Source of the DNA: Pseudarthrobacter polychromogenes
Lineage (GTDB): Bacteria > Actinomycetota > Actinomycetes > Actinomycetales > Micrococcaceae
DNA length: 64,000 bases
Assembly: GCF_014644495.1 (NCBI RefSeq)
Contig: NZ_BMKU01000008.1
Span: 124,001 to 188,000, forward strand
Direction: 5' to 3'
Below are positions 43,878 through 56,267 of this stretch, one piece after another. The notes below the pieces were generated by a model that searched no databases, was not told the DNA's origin, and was given only the letters and a program-made list of their open reading frames with translations. Each line of letters opens with the position of its first letter. The first letter of the stretch is position 1. Both the position numbers and the translations under genes were made by a program.

Positions 43878-45347
43878 ATGTCACCGCAGAGCAAAGACTC
43901 CCCGCTGGCACCCGAATGGCTTTCGGTTCCTGCCGACCTGAACACCCTGGAGCCCAAGATGTGGGCACAGGACGCAGCCCGGAACGATTCCGGCGAACTC
44001 ACCGTCGGCGGCATTCCGGTCAGCGAGCTTCAGCAGCAGTACGGGACACCACTGTTCGTCATGAGCGAGGACGATTTCCGCGCCAGGGCACGCGCCTTCA
44101 GCGATGCATTCAACAATGCGTTTGCCGATATCTGCGGGGGAGTGGACGTCTACTATGCCGGCAAGTCGTTCCTGTGCACCGCCGTGGTGCGCTGGGTCGA
44201 AGAGGAGGGCCTCCGGCTGGATACTGCTTCCGGCGGTGAGCTTGCTGTCGCGGCAAAGGCCGGCATACCCGGCGCAGACGTTGCCTTGCACGGCAACAAC
44301 AAGTCCGACCTCGAGATCCACCGTGCACTGGACATGAAGCTCGGCAGGATTGTGGTGGACAGCCTCGGCGAGCTGGTCCGGGTGGGCGACATCGCCGAAC
44401 GCCGGGGGGAACAGGCCAAAGTGATGCTGCGGCTGACGCCCGGCGTACACGCCCACACCCACGAGTTCATCGCCACTGCCCACGAGGACCAGAAGTTCGG
44501 CCTTTCCATGGCAGCGGACACCACTGAACAGGCCGGCCTGTCAGCTGCCGAGGAAGCCGTCGCGGCTGCGTCGGCGCATCCGGGCATCGAACTGCTGGGG
44601 CTGCACTGCCACATCGGCTCCCAGATCTTCGAACCGGACGGTTTTGCCCTGGCCGCCCAGAAGCTCCTCCGCTTCCTCGCCGCCATGCAGGAAAAGTACT
44701 CCATCGTCCTGCCCGAACTGGATCTTGGCGGCGGCTACGGCATTGCCTACACGTCTGTGGACACCCCACGCCCCGCAGCGGAAATTGCGGAGGCGATGGC
44801 CGCCGTCGTGCGTTCCACCTGCGCTGAACTGGGCATTGACTCTCCCCGCATCTCCATCGAACCCGGCCGCGCCATCGTGGGCAGCACCACGTTCACCCTC
44901 TATGAAGTGGGAACGCTGAAGACCGTACGCGTTGACGCCCCCGCCGAGGCAGGGGCAAGTGACGGCGGCAACAACGTTACGTATCCGCGCCGCTATGTTT
45001 CGGTGGACGGCGGCATGAGCGACAACGCCCGCCCGGTGCTGTACGACGCGGATTACTCGGCAATCCTGGCGTCCCGCACTTCCACAGCCGGCCCGCAGCT
45101 GTCCCGCGTGGTGGGCAAACATTGCGAGAGCGGCGACATAGTTGTTAGAGATGTATATCTGCCCGAGGACGTGGCAGCCGGTGATCTGCTTGCTGTACCG
45201 GGTACCGGCGCCTACTGCTGGGCCCTGTCAAGCAACTACAACTATCTGGCCCGGCCGGGCGTTGTCGCGGTGCGCGACGGATCTGCCCGGCTGATTGTCC
45301 GCGGGGAAACCGAAGAAGATCTGCTCAACCGCGACATGGGAGTCTGA
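43878..45347 (+). CDS. lysA: Diaminopimelate decarboxylase
   Basis: Last step of lysine synthesis. 489 residues; fold type III PLP enzyme. PLP lysine K96 in DVYYAGKSFLC; HIGSQI and DLGGGYGI phosphate-binding loops; ISIEPGRAIVG; active-site Cys in KHCESGDIV. ATG 43878 chosen; GTG 43869, overlapping the argS stop, is also possible. Immediately followed by hom. Confidence 0.96.
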   Translation: MSPQSKDSPLAPEWLSVPADLNTLEPKMWAQDAARNDSGELTVGGIPVSELQQQYGTPLFVMSEDDFRARARAFSDAFNNAFADICGGVDVYYAGKSFLCTAVVRWVEEEGLRLDTASGGELAVAAKAGIPGADVALHGNNKSDLEIHRALDMKLGRIVVDSLGELVRVGDIAERRGEQAKVMLRLTPGVHAHTHEFIATAHEDQKFGLSMAADTTEQAGLSAAEEAVAAASAHPGIELLGLHCHIGSQIFEPDGFALAAQKLLRFLAAMQEKYSIVLPELDLGGGYGIAYTSVDTPRPAAEIAEAMAAVVRSTCAELGIDSPRISIEPGRAIVGSTTFTLYEVGTLKTVRVDAPAEAGASDGGNNVTYPRRYVSVDGGMSDNARPVLYDADYSAILASRTSTAGPQLSRVVGKHCESGDIVVRDVYLPEDVAAGDLLAVPGTGAYCWALSSNYNYLARPGVVAVRDGSARLIVRGETEEDLLNRDMGV

Positions 45348-46676
45348 ATGACCGAATTGCGAACCCTGAAAGTGGCCCTGCTGGGCTGTGGCAACGTTGG
45401 GGCCCAGGTTGCGCGGATTCTCATTGAGGACGCCGACACCCTTGCCGCCCGCGCGGGCGCGAAGCTGCAGCTGAGCGGCATCGCCGTGCGCAACGTCCAC
45501 GCCCAGCGCGACGTGGACCTTCCCCAGGAGCTCTTCACCACCGACGCCGACACCCTGGTGAAGGACGCGGACCTGGTGATCGAGCTGATGGGCGGCATCG
45601 AGCCTGCCCGCACGCTGATCCTCTCTGCACTCCGCAACGGTGCCTGCGTTGTCACGGGCAACAAGGCGCTCGTGGCGCAGGACGGCCCCACCCTGCACGA
45701 GGAGGCTGACAAGGCGGGCGTCCAGCTTTCCTATGAGGCCGCCGTTGCCGGCGCCATTCCTATCCTGCGGCCCATCCGCGACAGCCTTGCCGGCGACCGC
45801 ATCACGCGCGTCCTGGGCATCGTCAACGGCACCACCAACTTCATCCTTGACCAGATGGACACCACCGGAGCGCAGTTCGCCGATGCCCTCGCCGAAGCGC
45901 AGCGACTTGGCTACGCAGAGGCGGACCCCACTGCCGACGTCGAAGGCCACGATGCCGCCGCAAAGGCCGCCATCCTTGCCTCGCTGTCCTTCCACACCCG
46001 GTTTGCCCTGGAAAACGTCCACTGCGAAGGAATCACCTCGGTGACCGCGGCGGACATCGCCGCGGCCAAGGACGCCGGCTTTGTCATCAAGCTACTGGCG
46101 ATTGCGGAAAAGCTTAATGTTGCAGACACAGAAACAGGCGGCGGCGAGGGCGTCTCCGTGCGCGTGCACCCCACGCTGCTTCCGCGCGAGCACCCGCTGG
46201 CCGCCGTCCACGGCGCCTTCAACGCGGTGTTCATCGAAGCCGAGAACGCCGGCGAACTGATGTTCTACGGACAGGGAGCCGGTGGTACCCCCACGGCGTC
46301 CGCTGTCCTGGGCGACCTTGTCTCGGCCGCGCGCAGCCTGGTCCTCGGCGGCCCGGGCCGGACGGAAACCACCACCGGCCAGGTTTCGGCGCTGCCGATC
46401 GACGCGGCCGTCACCAGCTACTACATCGGGCTCGACGTCGCCGACCAGCCCGGCGTCCTGGCCAGGATTGCCCAGCTCTTCGCCGAGCATGGCGTGTCCA
46501 TCGAGATCATGCGGCAGACCATCCACCGCGACGCGGAGTCCAACGTGGAATCCGCCGAGCTGCGGATCGTCACCCACCGTGCGTCAGAGGCTGCCCTTGC
46601 GGCCACCGTCGAGGCCGTGAAGGGCCTGGACGTCATCAATTCAGTTACATCCGTTCTGCGGGTAGAAGGAGTCTAA
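45348..46676 (+). CDS. hom: Homoserine dehydrogenase
   Basis: 442 residues; reduces aspartate semialdehyde to homoserine for threonine and methionine. NAD(P) motif LLGCGNVGAQVARIL near residue 10; VTGNKALVAQDGP; catalytic region GIVNGTTNFILDQM and GYAEADPTADVEGHDAAAK. C-terminal ACT domain (about 358-440; DVADQPGVLARIAQLF) suggests feedback inhibition by threonine. Starts directly after the lysA stop and is followed without gap by thrC. Confidence 0.97.
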   Translation: MTELRTLKVALLGCGNVGAQVARILIEDADTLAARAGAKLQLSGIAVRNVHAQRDVDLPQELFTTDADTLVKDADLVIELMGGIEPARTLILSALRNGACVVTGNKALVAQDGPTLHEEADKAGVQLSYEAAVAGAIPILRPIRDSLAGDRITRVLGIVNGTTNFILDQMDTTGAQFADALAEAQRLGYAEADPTADVEGHDAAAKAAILASLSFHTRFALENVHCEGITSVTAADIAAAKDAGFVIKLLAIAEKLNVADTETGGGEGVSVRVHPTLLPREHPLAAVHGAFNAVFIEAENAGELMFYGQGAGGTPTASAVLGDLVSAARSLVLGGPGRTETTTGQVSALPIDAAVTSYYIGLDVADQPGVLARIAQLFAEHGVSIEIMRQTIHRDAESNVESAELRIVTHRASEAALAATVEAVKGLDVINSVTSVLRVEGV

Positions 46677-47783
46677 GTGGCTCACCAATGGCGCGGCGTC
46701 ATCCGCGAATACGCTGACCGTCTGCCCGTGACGGAATCCACCAGGGTAATCACCCTGGGCGAGGGCGGGACCCCGCTGGTGCATGCCCAGAAGCTCTCCG
46801 AGCTCACCGGCTCCAAGGTGTACCTCAAGGTGGAGGGCATGAACCCCACCGGTTCCTTCAAGGACCGCGGCATGACGATGGCCATGACGGCGGCCGTTGC
46901 CTCCGGCGCGCAGGCGGTAGTCTGCGCTTCCACGGGAAACACCTCCGCCTCCGCTGCTGCGTACGCCACTGCGGCCGGCCTGAAGTGCGCCGTCCTGGTG
47001 CCTGAAGGCAAGATTTCCATGGGCAAGCTCAGCCAGGCGATCGCCCACGGCGCCACGCTGCTCCAGGTGGATGGCAACTTTGACAACTGCCTGGACATCG
47101 CCCGGAAGCTGGGGGAGTCCTACCCGGTGTTCCTGGTGAACTCGGTCAACCCTGCGCGCATCCAGGGACAGAAGACCGGTGCCTTCGAAATCGTCGACGC
47201 GCTGGGCGACGCTCCGGACATCCACGTCCTGCCGGTGGGCAACGCCGGAAACATCACCGCGTACTGGAAGGGCTACAAGGAGTACTCCGCTCCGTTCGAG
47301 TCCGAAACCGCGGGTACCCTTCCCGCCGTCTCCACCAGGACGCCCGCGATGTGGGGCTTCCAGGCGGCAGGTGCGGCGCCCTTCGTCGCCGGCCACCCCA
47401 TCACCGAACCCGACACCATCGCCACGGCCATCCGGATTGGCAACCCCGCCTCCTGGGACGGTGCCATCGGCGCCCGCGACGAATCCGGCGGACTGATCGA
47501 CTCCGTCACCGATGAGGAAATCCTCAGCGCGCACCGCTGGCTGTCCGCCCGCGAAGGCGTCTTCGTCGAGCCGGGATCGGCCGCCGGCGTGGCAGGGCTC
47601 CTGAAGAAGCATGCCGCCGGGGAAGTCCCCTCAGGCAAGACCATCGTCATCACCGTCACGGGCCACGGGCTCAAGGACCCCCAGTGGGCCCTGCGCACGG
47701 AGGACGGCAGCGACGTGCAGCCGGTCAAGGTACCCAACGACGTGGTCACCGTTGCTGCTGAACTGGGACTGGAAGAAAAATAG
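46677..47783 (+). CDS. thrC: Threonine synthase
   Basis: 368 residues; converts O-phosphohomoserine to threonine. PLP lysine K62 in [25 protein letters not shown], and [16 protein letters not shown] phosphate loop. GTG 46677 immediately follows the hom stop codon. Middle gene of hom-thrC-thrB. Confidence 0.97.
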   Translation: MAHQWRGVIREYADRLPVTESTRVITLGEGGTPLVHAQKLSELTGSKVYLKVEGMNPTGSFKDRGMTMAMTAAVASGAQAVVCASTGNTSASAAAYATAAGLKCAVLVPEGKISMGKLSQAIAHGATLLQVDGNFDNCLDIARKLGESYPVFLVNSVNPARIQGQKTGAFEIVDALGDAPDIHVLPVGNAGNITAYWKGYKEYSAPFESETAGTLPAVSTRTPAMWGFQAAGAAPFVAGHPITEPDTIATAIRIGNPASWDGAIGARDESGGLIDSVTDEEILSAHRWLSAREGVFVEPGSAAGVAGLLKKHAAGEVPSGKTIVITVTGHGLKDPQWALRTEDGSDVQPVKVPNDVVTVAAELGLEEK

Positions 47784-47785
47784 CC

Positions 47786-48760
47786 TTGGAAACCACCTCG
47801 CCGGCCGCCGTCGGACTGCAACCCATCGAGGCCGGCCAGATCGTCACCGTTCGGGTGCCGGCAACCACGGCCAACCTGGGCCCGGGCTATGACAGCCTGG
47901 GCCTGGCCCTTGCATTGCACGACACCCTGACGGTGGAGAGCCTGGAAACGGACGAGCTGCTGTTCGAGCTTCGCGGCGAAGGCGCGGAAAGCCTGCCCCG
48001 GGACGCGAGCCACCTCGTGATCAGGGCCATGGAGGCGGCGTTCGAACGGCTGGGCTTCCGCCACGGCGGCCTGAAGGTGACCGCTGACAACGTCAACCCC
48101 CACGGGCGCGGCCTGGGCTCCTCCGCCTCCGCGGTGGTGGCCGCAGTCTCGGCGGCCAACGCCATGGTGCCCGAGGCGCACCGGCGGGGCCGGGACTGGA
48201 TCCTGCAGCTGACCAGTGAAATCGAAGGCCACCCTGACAACGTCGCTCCCGCCATTTTCGGCGGACTGGCGCTGTCATGGCAGGACAGTGACCAGTACAG
48301 CAGCACCAGCGCCACTGTGGCGGATTCGGTGATCCCGGTTGTGGCGGTTCCGGATTACGAACTGTCCACGGAAGCAGCGCGTGCCCTGCTGCCGGCATCG
48401 GTGGGCCACCACGTCGCTGCCATGAACGCCGGCCGCGCTGCCCTGCTGATCCACGCGCTCACGCACAAGCCTGAATTCCTGCTGGCCGGCACCGAGGACT
48501 ACCTGCACCAGAGCTACCGGGCCGAGGCGATGCGGCCCAGCGCAGCCCTCATCGGTGCGCTGCGCGCCGCAGGCCATGCCGCCGTCGTCTCCGGTGCCGG
48601 GCCCACGGTGCTGGTCCTCGCCAACGGAGAGGCCGAAGCCGCCGCTGCCGTGGCTTTCATCGGCCAGTTCACCGCGGCCAACACGCCGGATATTGCCTGG
48701 CGCGTACTGAAGCTGGCAGTGGACGTCGAAGGTGCTAAGGTGGAGTTGCACCGGCGGTAA
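47786..48760 (+). CDS. thrB: Homoserine kinase
   Basis: 324 residues; GHMP-family kinase making O-phosphohomoserine. Contains VRVPATTANLGPGYDSLGLAL near the N-terminus, the ATP-binding HGRGLGSSASAVVAAV, and SGAGPTVLVLA near the C-terminus. Starts at TTG 47786, two bases after the thrC stop. The 296 nt up to rho hold no gene I can support. Confidence 0.96.
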   Translation: METTSPAAVGLQPIEAGQIVTVRVPATTANLGPGYDSLGLALALHDTLTVESLETDELLFELRGEGAESLPRDASHLVIRAMEAAFERLGFRHGGLKVTADNVNPHGRGLGSSASAVVAAVSAANAMVPEAHRRGRDWILQLTSEIEGHPDNVAPAIFGGLALSWQDSDQYSSTSATVADSVIPVVAVPDYELSTEAARALLPASVGHHVAAMNAGRAALLIHALTHKPEFLLAGTEDYLHQSYRAEAMRPSAALIGALRAAGHAAVVSGAGPTVLVLANGEAEAAAAVAFIGQFTAANTPDIAWRVLKLAVDVEGAKVELHRR

Positions 48761-49056
48761 TTCCGCCTATCTGATCTGCTATTGCACTTAGTTGCCGCTT
48801 GGTCTCTTACTGCGCAATCCATTCCGGTGCCGCCTGCTAGGTCTGTCGCAGGAATCTGCAGCACTCAAACTGCCCCTGAAGCGTCAGTCCGGCGTCCCGC
48901 CATGGGTGGAGCGCAAGGTGAATCAGTATCCGGCCCTGCTGGCCGAAATCCAACCGGCAAGGCCGAGCAATCCGGCTGCAGATCTGAACTGCAGCCCAGA
49001 TCAAATCATCGCGTCCAGCTCCCAGTCTGGACGCCGTCGAGGGGGAAGGATCCTTC

Positions 49057-51216
<2,160 letters not shown>

Positions 51217-51256
51217 CGCATCGGTGAGCGGCTGAGTTTGCTGCCCCGGTGCTGAC

Positions 51257-51372
51257 GCCGCACGGATTTTTCCGCCCCCGCCCCTTCGCTGGGCGGCTTC
51301 CGATCTTCGATCGTCAGCCACCCAGCTCCGGCAGGCCCGATGCCACTCCCGGGGCGGAAAAATCCGTGCGGC
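51257..51372. repeat. Perfect 22-bp inverted repeat element between rho and prfA
   Basis: Arms at 51257-51278 and 51351-51372 are exact inverted copies (first bases GCCGCACGGATTTTTC, last GTGCGGC) around 72 nt that themselves contain an 11-bp near-perfect stem (51288-51298 with 51316-51326) and CGATC/GATCG at the tip. The whole can fold as one nested hairpin. It could be the rho terminator, or a copy of a small dispersed repeat. Confidence 0.85.
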
Positions 51373-51446
51373 TTCGTCGTTAAGCCCACCAGCCGCGGCC
51401 GCCACATGATTGTTACTAGACTTGTACAAGTCGAAAGAGGTTTTAA

Positions 51447-52520
51447 ATGTTTGAGTCCGTACAGGGCCTGCTTGATGAGCATGATGCTATCCAGGCGCAG
51501 CTGGGGGATCCTGCTGTCTATGCCGACCAGCGGCTTGCCCGGAAACTGGGGCGCCGTTCGGCTCAGCTCAATGGCATCGTTGAGGCCTACCACAAGTGGG
51601 AAGCCATCCAGGATGACCTTGCTGCTGCCAAGGAGATGGCGGACGAAGACCCCGAGTTCGCAGCTGAGGTACCTGAGCTGGAAGCCGCCCTTGAGGTGGC
51701 TGCTGCGAAACTGCGCCGCCTCCTCATTCCGCGCGATCCTGACGATGCCCGCAACGTGATCCTTGAGGTCAAGGGCGGTGAAGGCGGCGACGAGGCCGCA
51801 CTGTTCGCCGGCGACCTGCTGCGCATGTACACCCGGTACGCGGAGTCCCGCGGCTGGAAGACCGAGATCATTTCCGCCACGGAATCCGACCTTGGGGGCT
51901 ACAAGGACGTCCAGGTTGCCGTCAAGGGCAGCTCGAACGATCCTGCCGAGGGTGTGTACGCCCGCCTTAAGTTCGAAGGCGGCGTGCACCGGGTGCAGCG
52001 CGTTCCCGTCACCGAATCCCAGGGCCGCATCCACACCTCGGCCGCCGGCGTCCTGGTCCTGCCCGAAGTGGATGAGCCCGAAGAACTCGAGATCAACCAG
52101 AACGACCTCAAGATCGACGTCTACCGGTCCTCCGGCCCCGGCGGCCAGTCCGTCAACACCACGGACTCCGCCGTGCGCATCACCCACCTTCCCACGGGCA
52201 TCGTGGTGGCCATGCAGAACGAAAAATCCCAGCTGCAGAACCGTGAAGCGGGCATGCGCGTTCTCCGGGCACGCATCCTGGCGCACCAGCAGGAGCAGAT
52301 CGACGCCGAGAACTCCGCCCAGCGGAAATCCCAGATCCGCACCATGGACCGTTCGGAGCGCATCCGCACCTACAACTACCCCGAAAACCGCATCGCGGAC
52401 CACCGCACCGGGTACAAGGCGTACAACCTGGACCAGGTCATGAACGGCGACCTGGAGCCGGTCATCCAGTCCGCCATCGAGATGGACGAACAGGCACGCC
52501 TGGACGCCATCGGCGACTAG
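51447..52520 (+). CDS. prfA: Peptide chain release factor 1
   Basis: 357 residues; recognises UAA and UAG stop codons. GGQ motif in [18 protein letters not shown] (near residue 230). The codon-reading loop corresponds to the [14 protein letters not shown] region with P-V-T. The downstream prmC encodes the methyltransferase that modifies the GGQ glutamine. Confidence 0.98.
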   Translation: MFESVQGLLDEHDAIQAQLGDPAVYADQRLARKLGRRSAQLNGIVEAYHKWEAIQDDLAAAKEMADEDPEFAAEVPELEAALEVAAAKLRRLLIPRDPDDARNVILEVKGGEGGDEAALFAGDLLRMYTRYAESRGWKTEIISATESDLGGYKDVQVAVKGSSNDPAEGVYARLKFEGGVHRVQRVPVTESQGRIHTSAAGVLVLPEVDEPEELEINQNDLKIDVYRSSGPGGQSVNTTDSAVRITHLPTGIVVAMQNEKSQLQNREAGMRVLRARILAHQQEQIDAENSAQRKSQIRTMDRSERIRTYNYPENRIADHRTGYKAYNLDQVMNGDLEPVIQSAIEMDEQARLDAIGD

Positions 52521-52541
52521 TCCCTTCGGTAAATTCCAGAC

Positions 52542-53414
52542 ATGACACTCGAGCCAGGCCAGTCGCTTGCGGACGCTGTCAGCGCGGCAACGGACATTCT
52601 CCGCGGCGCCGGCGTCCCCAGTCCGCGGGTGGACGCCGAGCTGTTGGCCGACCACCTTCTGAACGTGGGGCTCGGCCGGCTGCGTGCCATGATGCTGGGA
52701 GATGCGCCCGCGCCGGAGGGTTACGAGGCGCTGGTGGCGGAACGCGCCAGCCGCATACCGCTGCAGCACATCACCGGAGTGGCGCATTTCCGCTACCTTG
52801 AGCTGGCTGTTGGCCCCGGCGTTTTCGTACCCCGCCCCGAGACCGAATCGGTTGCGCAGCTGGTCATCGACCACGTCCGCGGGATGGCCCGCCCGCGGAT
52901 CGTCGACCTCGGGACGGGCTCGGGTGCCATTGCAGGCTCCATCGCCCATGAGGTGCCGGGCGCGGAGGTGCACGCCGTCGAGTTCAGCCCCTTCGCCCAC
53001 GCCTGGGCAGCAAAAAACCTGGCACCGCTGGGTGTCCGGCTTGTGCTGGGGGACCTAAGGAACGCGCTGCCCGAGCTTAACGGAACTTTCGACGTCGTGG
53101 TGTCCAATCCGCCGTACATTCCCGCCGAAGCCATCCCCACCGAGCCGGAAGTCGCCCTTCATGACCCGCCGGAGGCGCTGTACGGCGGGGGAGCGGACGG
53201 CATGGAACTTCCGACGGCGGCCGCTGCCTCCGCTGCCCGCCTCCTGCGGCCGGGGGGCTACTTTGTGATGGAGCATGCAGAAGTCCAGGCGGGTTGGATT
53301 TCGGACCATTTGGCCGGGACAGGAAACTGGACCGGGATCAGGACGCATCTGGACCTCAACGGCAAGGAGCGCGCCACCAGCGCCCTGCTCGCAGATCCGG
53401 ACCACAGCGAATGA
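52542..53414 (+). CDS. prmC: Release factor glutamine N5-methyltransferase
   Basis: 290 residues; methylates the GGQ glutamine of release factors. N-terminal helical domain, then SAM-binding Rossmann fold: IVDLGTGSGAIAGSIA (motif I) and VVVSNPPYIPAEAIP (NPPY motif). Start at ATG 52542, 21 nt after prfA. Standard prfA-prmC-tsaC order. Confidence 0.97.
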   Translation: MTLEPGQSLADAVSAATDILRGAGVPSPRVDAELLADHLLNVGLGRLRAMMLGDAPAPEGYEALVAERASRIPLQHITGVAHFRYLELAVGPGVFVPRPETESVAQLVIDHVRGMARPRIVDLGTGSGAIAGSIAHEVPGAEVHAVEFSPFAHAWAAKNLAPLGVRLVLGDLRNALPELNGTFDVVVSNPPYIPAEAIPTEPEVALHDPPEALYGGGADGMELPTAAAASAARLLRPGGYFVMEHAEVQAGWISDHLAGTGNWTGIRTHLDLNGKERATSALLADPDHSE

Positions 53415-53426
53415 AAGAATAGGCGA

Positions 53427-54287
53427 GTGACCACTACCTACAACTGCACCAGCGACGACGAGCGGGCCAAGGGACTTGAGCACGCCCAGCGTGCCATCAG
53501 CGAAAAGAAGTGCGTGGTCTTTCCCACGGACACGGTCTACGGAATTGCAGCCGACGCCTTCTCGCCCCAGGCCGTGACCATGCTGCTGGTGTCCAAGGGG
53601 CGCAGCCGCACCATGCCGCCGCCCGTGCTGATCCCGCGGATCAATGCCCTCGACGGCCTCGCCACGGACGTCTCGGCCGACGCCCGCAAACTGGCGGAAG
53701 CTTTCTGGCCCGGAGGCCTCACCCTCATCCTGCACGCGCAGCCATCCCTGGACTGGGACCTTGGCGAGACCAAGGGCACTGTGGCCCTCCGCATGCCGGA
53801 CGATGAGATCGCCCAGGAGCTGCTGACCCTTACCGGCCCCCTGGCCGTATCATCGGCCAACCGTACCGGCCATGCCGCCGGACAGACCGCCGCCGCCGCC
53901 CGCGAGCAGCTGGCGGACTCCGTGGAGGTCTACCTTGAAGGCGGCTTCCGGCCACTGGAAGGCGAGGCCGCAGTACCGTCCACGATTGTCGATGCCACGG
54001 GTCCGCGCCTGCGCGTGGTCCGGAACGGTGCGGTGACCCTGGACCAGCTTCGCGAGCACGTACCCGGAGTCCTGGGCCTGGGCGAGATCCCCATGGCCGA
54101 GGAGGAACCGGCAGAAGCGGCACCCGGAGCAACAGCAGCGGCACCTGCCGAAGCCGCGCCTGCGGAAGCAGCACCGGCAGAAGCAGCCCCTGCCGGCGGG
54201 TCTTCGGTTGTTCGGACTGCCGCTGTGGAGTCTCCTTCCGAGGAGCCCGCAGCTGTCCCGGCTCCGGTTCGGGACCCCGAGCCGTGA
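53427..54287 (+). CDS. tsaC: Threonylcarbamoyl-AMP synthase (TsaC/Sua5 family)
   Basis: Forms threonylcarbamoyl-AMP for the t6A37 modification of ANN-reading tRNAs. YrdC domain (about 20-205; CVVFPTDTVYGIAADAF, LVSKGRSRTMPPPVLIP, LAVSSANRTGHAAG). The last ~60 residues are an Ala/Glu/Pro-rich tail with repeats of PAEAA, absent from minimal TsaC. Start at GTG 53427. Confidence 0.94.
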   Translation: MTTTYNCTSDDERAKGLEHAQRAISEKKCVVFPTDTVYGIAADAFSPQAVTMLLVSKGRSRTMPPPVLIPRINALDGLATDVSADARKLAEAFWPGGLTLILHAQPSLDWDLGETKGTVALRMPDDEIAQELLTLTGPLAVSSANRTGHAAGQTAAAAREQLADSVEVYLEGGFRPLEGEAAVPSTIVDATGPRLRVVRNGAVTLDQLREHVPGVLGLGEIPMAEEEPAEAAPGATAAAPAEAAPAEAAPAEAAPAGGSSVVRTAAVESPSEEPAAVPAPVRDPEP

Positions 54288-55060
54288 TGGCACTTGACCG
54301 CCAGCGGATCCCGGTGCTGGAGGTCGATGCGACCCCGCTTCGCGTTCCGGACCTGGTGGCGGAACTCAGCCGCTTCGTCGAGGAAGGCTCCACCCGCACG
54401 GTACTGGGGCACAACCTGCACAGCGTCACACTGTCGCTCTCGGATGAGGATTTCCACGACCTATATAAGCGCAGCGATGTGGTCCTGCTGGACGGCGCGC
54501 CCGTGCTCTGGCTATGGGGGAGGACCGGCAAAGCCGAAGGGCCGGTCATGGACTACCGGCTGGGTACCACGGACTGGCTTCCGGCTTTGGGCCAGGTGCG
54601 CGGTCTGGAGCGGATTGCAGTGATCGGCGCCGGCGCCGAGGCAAATGCCGCGGCCGTCAGGCAACTGGAGTCGATCGTCCCCGGCGCCCAGGTGGCGGGC
54701 CTGCCCGGAGAGGGCTGGAACGGGGACCTCGAAGACCGGGCTGTTGAATGGCTGCACGGGCAGCGGCCGCAGCTTGTCCTGCTGGGCCTGGGCATGCCGC
54801 TCCAGGAGGAAGTCCTGCAGCGGCGCCTCGCCGACATGCCCCCGGCCACCTACTGCGCAGTGGGGGGAGCCATCGAACAGCTGGCCGGCTTCCAGAAGCT
54901 TGCACCACGATGGCTGGGACGGATGGGGCTGGAATGGGCCTGGCGGCTGCTGCTGCATCCCCGCCGTGTTGCCTACCGCGTGCTCGGAGAACCCTGGGTC
55001 CTGCTGTGGCTATTGGGAAGCCGCCGCTTGAAGCGAACCGTTCCCAGGCCCGGCAAGTAA
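54287..55060 (+). CDS. WecB/TagA/CpsF-family glycosyltransferase
   Basis: 257 residues; transfers a sugar (N-acetylmannosamine in characterised members) onto a lipid-linked acceptor for wall polymer synthesis. Family motifs: DGAPVLWLWGR, the VIGAGAEANAAAVRQLE nucleotide region, LVLLGLGMPLQEEVL, and CAVGGAIEQLAGFQKLAPRW. ATG 54287 overlaps the tsaC stop; GTG 54284 is one codon earlier. Lies near a WecA-like gene, fitting a shared wall-polymer pathway. Confidence 0.87.
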   Translation: MALDRQRIPVLEVDATPLRVPDLVAELSRFVEEGSTRTVLGHNLHSVTLSLSDEDFHDLYKRSDVVLLDGAPVLWLWGRTGKAEGPVMDYRLGTTDWLPALGQVRGLERIAVIGAGAEANAAAVRQLESIVPGAQVAGLPGEGWNGDLEDRAVEWLHGQRPQLVLLGLGMPLQEEVLQRRLADMPPATYCAVGGAIEQLAGFQKLAPRWLGRMGLEWAWRLLLHPRRVAYRVLGEPWVLLWLLGSRRLKRTVPRPGK

Positions 55061-55067
55061 ACGCGGC

Positions 55068-55101
55068 AGGACCGGAAGTGCTTCTTAGAACTTCTGGTCC
55101 T
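55068..55101. terminator. Hairpin between convergent glycosyltransferase genes
   Basis: AGGACCGGAAGT (55068-55079) and ACTTCTGGTCCT (55090-55101) pair over 12 positions with one G-T. It covers the last codons of the minus-strand gene. Confidence 0.5.
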
Positions 55102-55981
55102 CCAGCGGGGCAAAGCCCCTGCCACGCAGGCCGGCAGAGAAGGACCTGGCCCAACCCAGGAAACCTTTGAGGTCCCGCCGCTGCGCGAAATAGCCTGCAT
55201 ACCCGCCCACGTCCGCAATAAAGGACCGGACGCGGAAGTACCGGCGGATCAGGTAGCCGCGGTTCCGGTAATAGTAGTACCGCTTGAACGCGGACTCCGG
55301 GACGATGACGTGCCAGCCTGCGCCAAACACATGCTGGGTTTCCGAGAACGCATGCGGGTGGGTGATGGCGGTGGTGGTCACCGTGCCAAACCTGACGCCC
55401 GCCTTGCGCAGCCGAATGGTGAAGTCCACCTCGTCGCCGCGGATGAACAGCCGCATGTCCGGCAGTCCCACTTTGAAGAAAACGTCGGAGCGGATCAGCG
55501 CGCCGTTGAAGAAGTGCCCGTCGTTGGGCAGGAAGCCAAGCTTCTCCACCTCGGCGCGGCTGTGCGTCACCTTGCCGTCAAGGCGGAAGAAAAAGGACAG
55601 CCGGTCCGGCTGGCCAGGCGCGGTCACCAGCGGAACTACCGCCTCCAGGTCCCTTGCCTCAGCCTCACGCAGTAGCGTGGCGAGGCATTCCGGATCCGCC
55701 GGCTCGGCGTCGTCATCCATCATCCAGATCCACTTGGCTCCGCTGGCCACTGCCTTGAGTGCTGCCAGGGCGAAGCCGCCCGCACCGCCGAGGTTGGCCT
55801 CCGAACGGACGTAATCAACGTTTGGATGCACACCGGCTGTTTCACGCGCCGGGGTTTTGCCGCTGTCAACCAGGCAGATTGTGTCCACTGCGGCCGTCTG
55901 GGCGTTGATGGAATCCAGCAGGACGGCCAGTTCCTTCGGCCGGTCGAAGGTCACGGCGGCAACTGCTATGCGGGGGGTCAT
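55085..55981 (-). CDS. Glycosyltransferase family 2 (GlfT/rhamnosyltransferase-like)
   Basis: 298 residues; GT-A fold inverting enzyme: VAAVTFDRPKELAVLLDSI start, IWMMDDDAEP carrying the metal-binding Asp triplet, then HFFNGALIRSDVFFKVG and IRGDEVDFTIRLRKAG with the catalytic-base region. Resembles galactofuranosyl- and rhamnosyl-transferases of actinobacterial cell walls. Convergent with the WecB-like gene. The 286 nt from its start to the WecA gene contain nothing I can call. Confidence 0.88.
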   Translation of the reverse strand: MTPRIAVAAVTFDRPKELAVLLDSINAQTAAVDTICLVDSGKTPARETAGVHPNVDYVRSEANLGGAGGFALAALKAVASGAKWIWMMDDDAEPADPECLATLLREAEARDLEAVVPLVTAPGQPDRLSFFFRLDGKVTHSRAEVEKLGFLPNDGHFFNGALIRSDVFFKVGLPDMRLFIRGDEVDFTIRLRKAGVRFGTVTTTAITHPHAFSETQHVFGAGWHVIVPESAFKRYYYYRNRGYLIRRYFRVRSFIADVGGYAGYFAQRRDLKGFLGWARSFSAGLRGRGFAPLEDQKF

Positions 55982-56267
55982 GGGGGTCCTTTCAGCATGG
56001 CTGACAGGGATTTCCCCGCTCGCAATGCGCCAGTGTGGCGCGAAGCCATGAAGCTGTTGGCGCTAGTATCTTTGACTAGAGTCCACTGTAATACAGCCCT
56101 GTAAGGCACCGCGTATGAGGAAATACGCACTGCCTGCTGCGCGCTCGGCGACGGAGAAGTTTCATTTATCGAAGAACAGATTCCCGGCCAGTGAGCCCCA
56201 TAGCCAAGGACCAGATGCCAGTGCCGTTGCCCGGCTGCAGCGTCCCCCCGGAAACGGAACCCGCCCC

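Noticed and set aside
56115..56267. N-terminal extension of the WecA-type transferase
   Set aside because: Hydrophilic, no motif; the first membrane helix begins at the ATG 56268, which has its own GGAA-rich upstream stretch.
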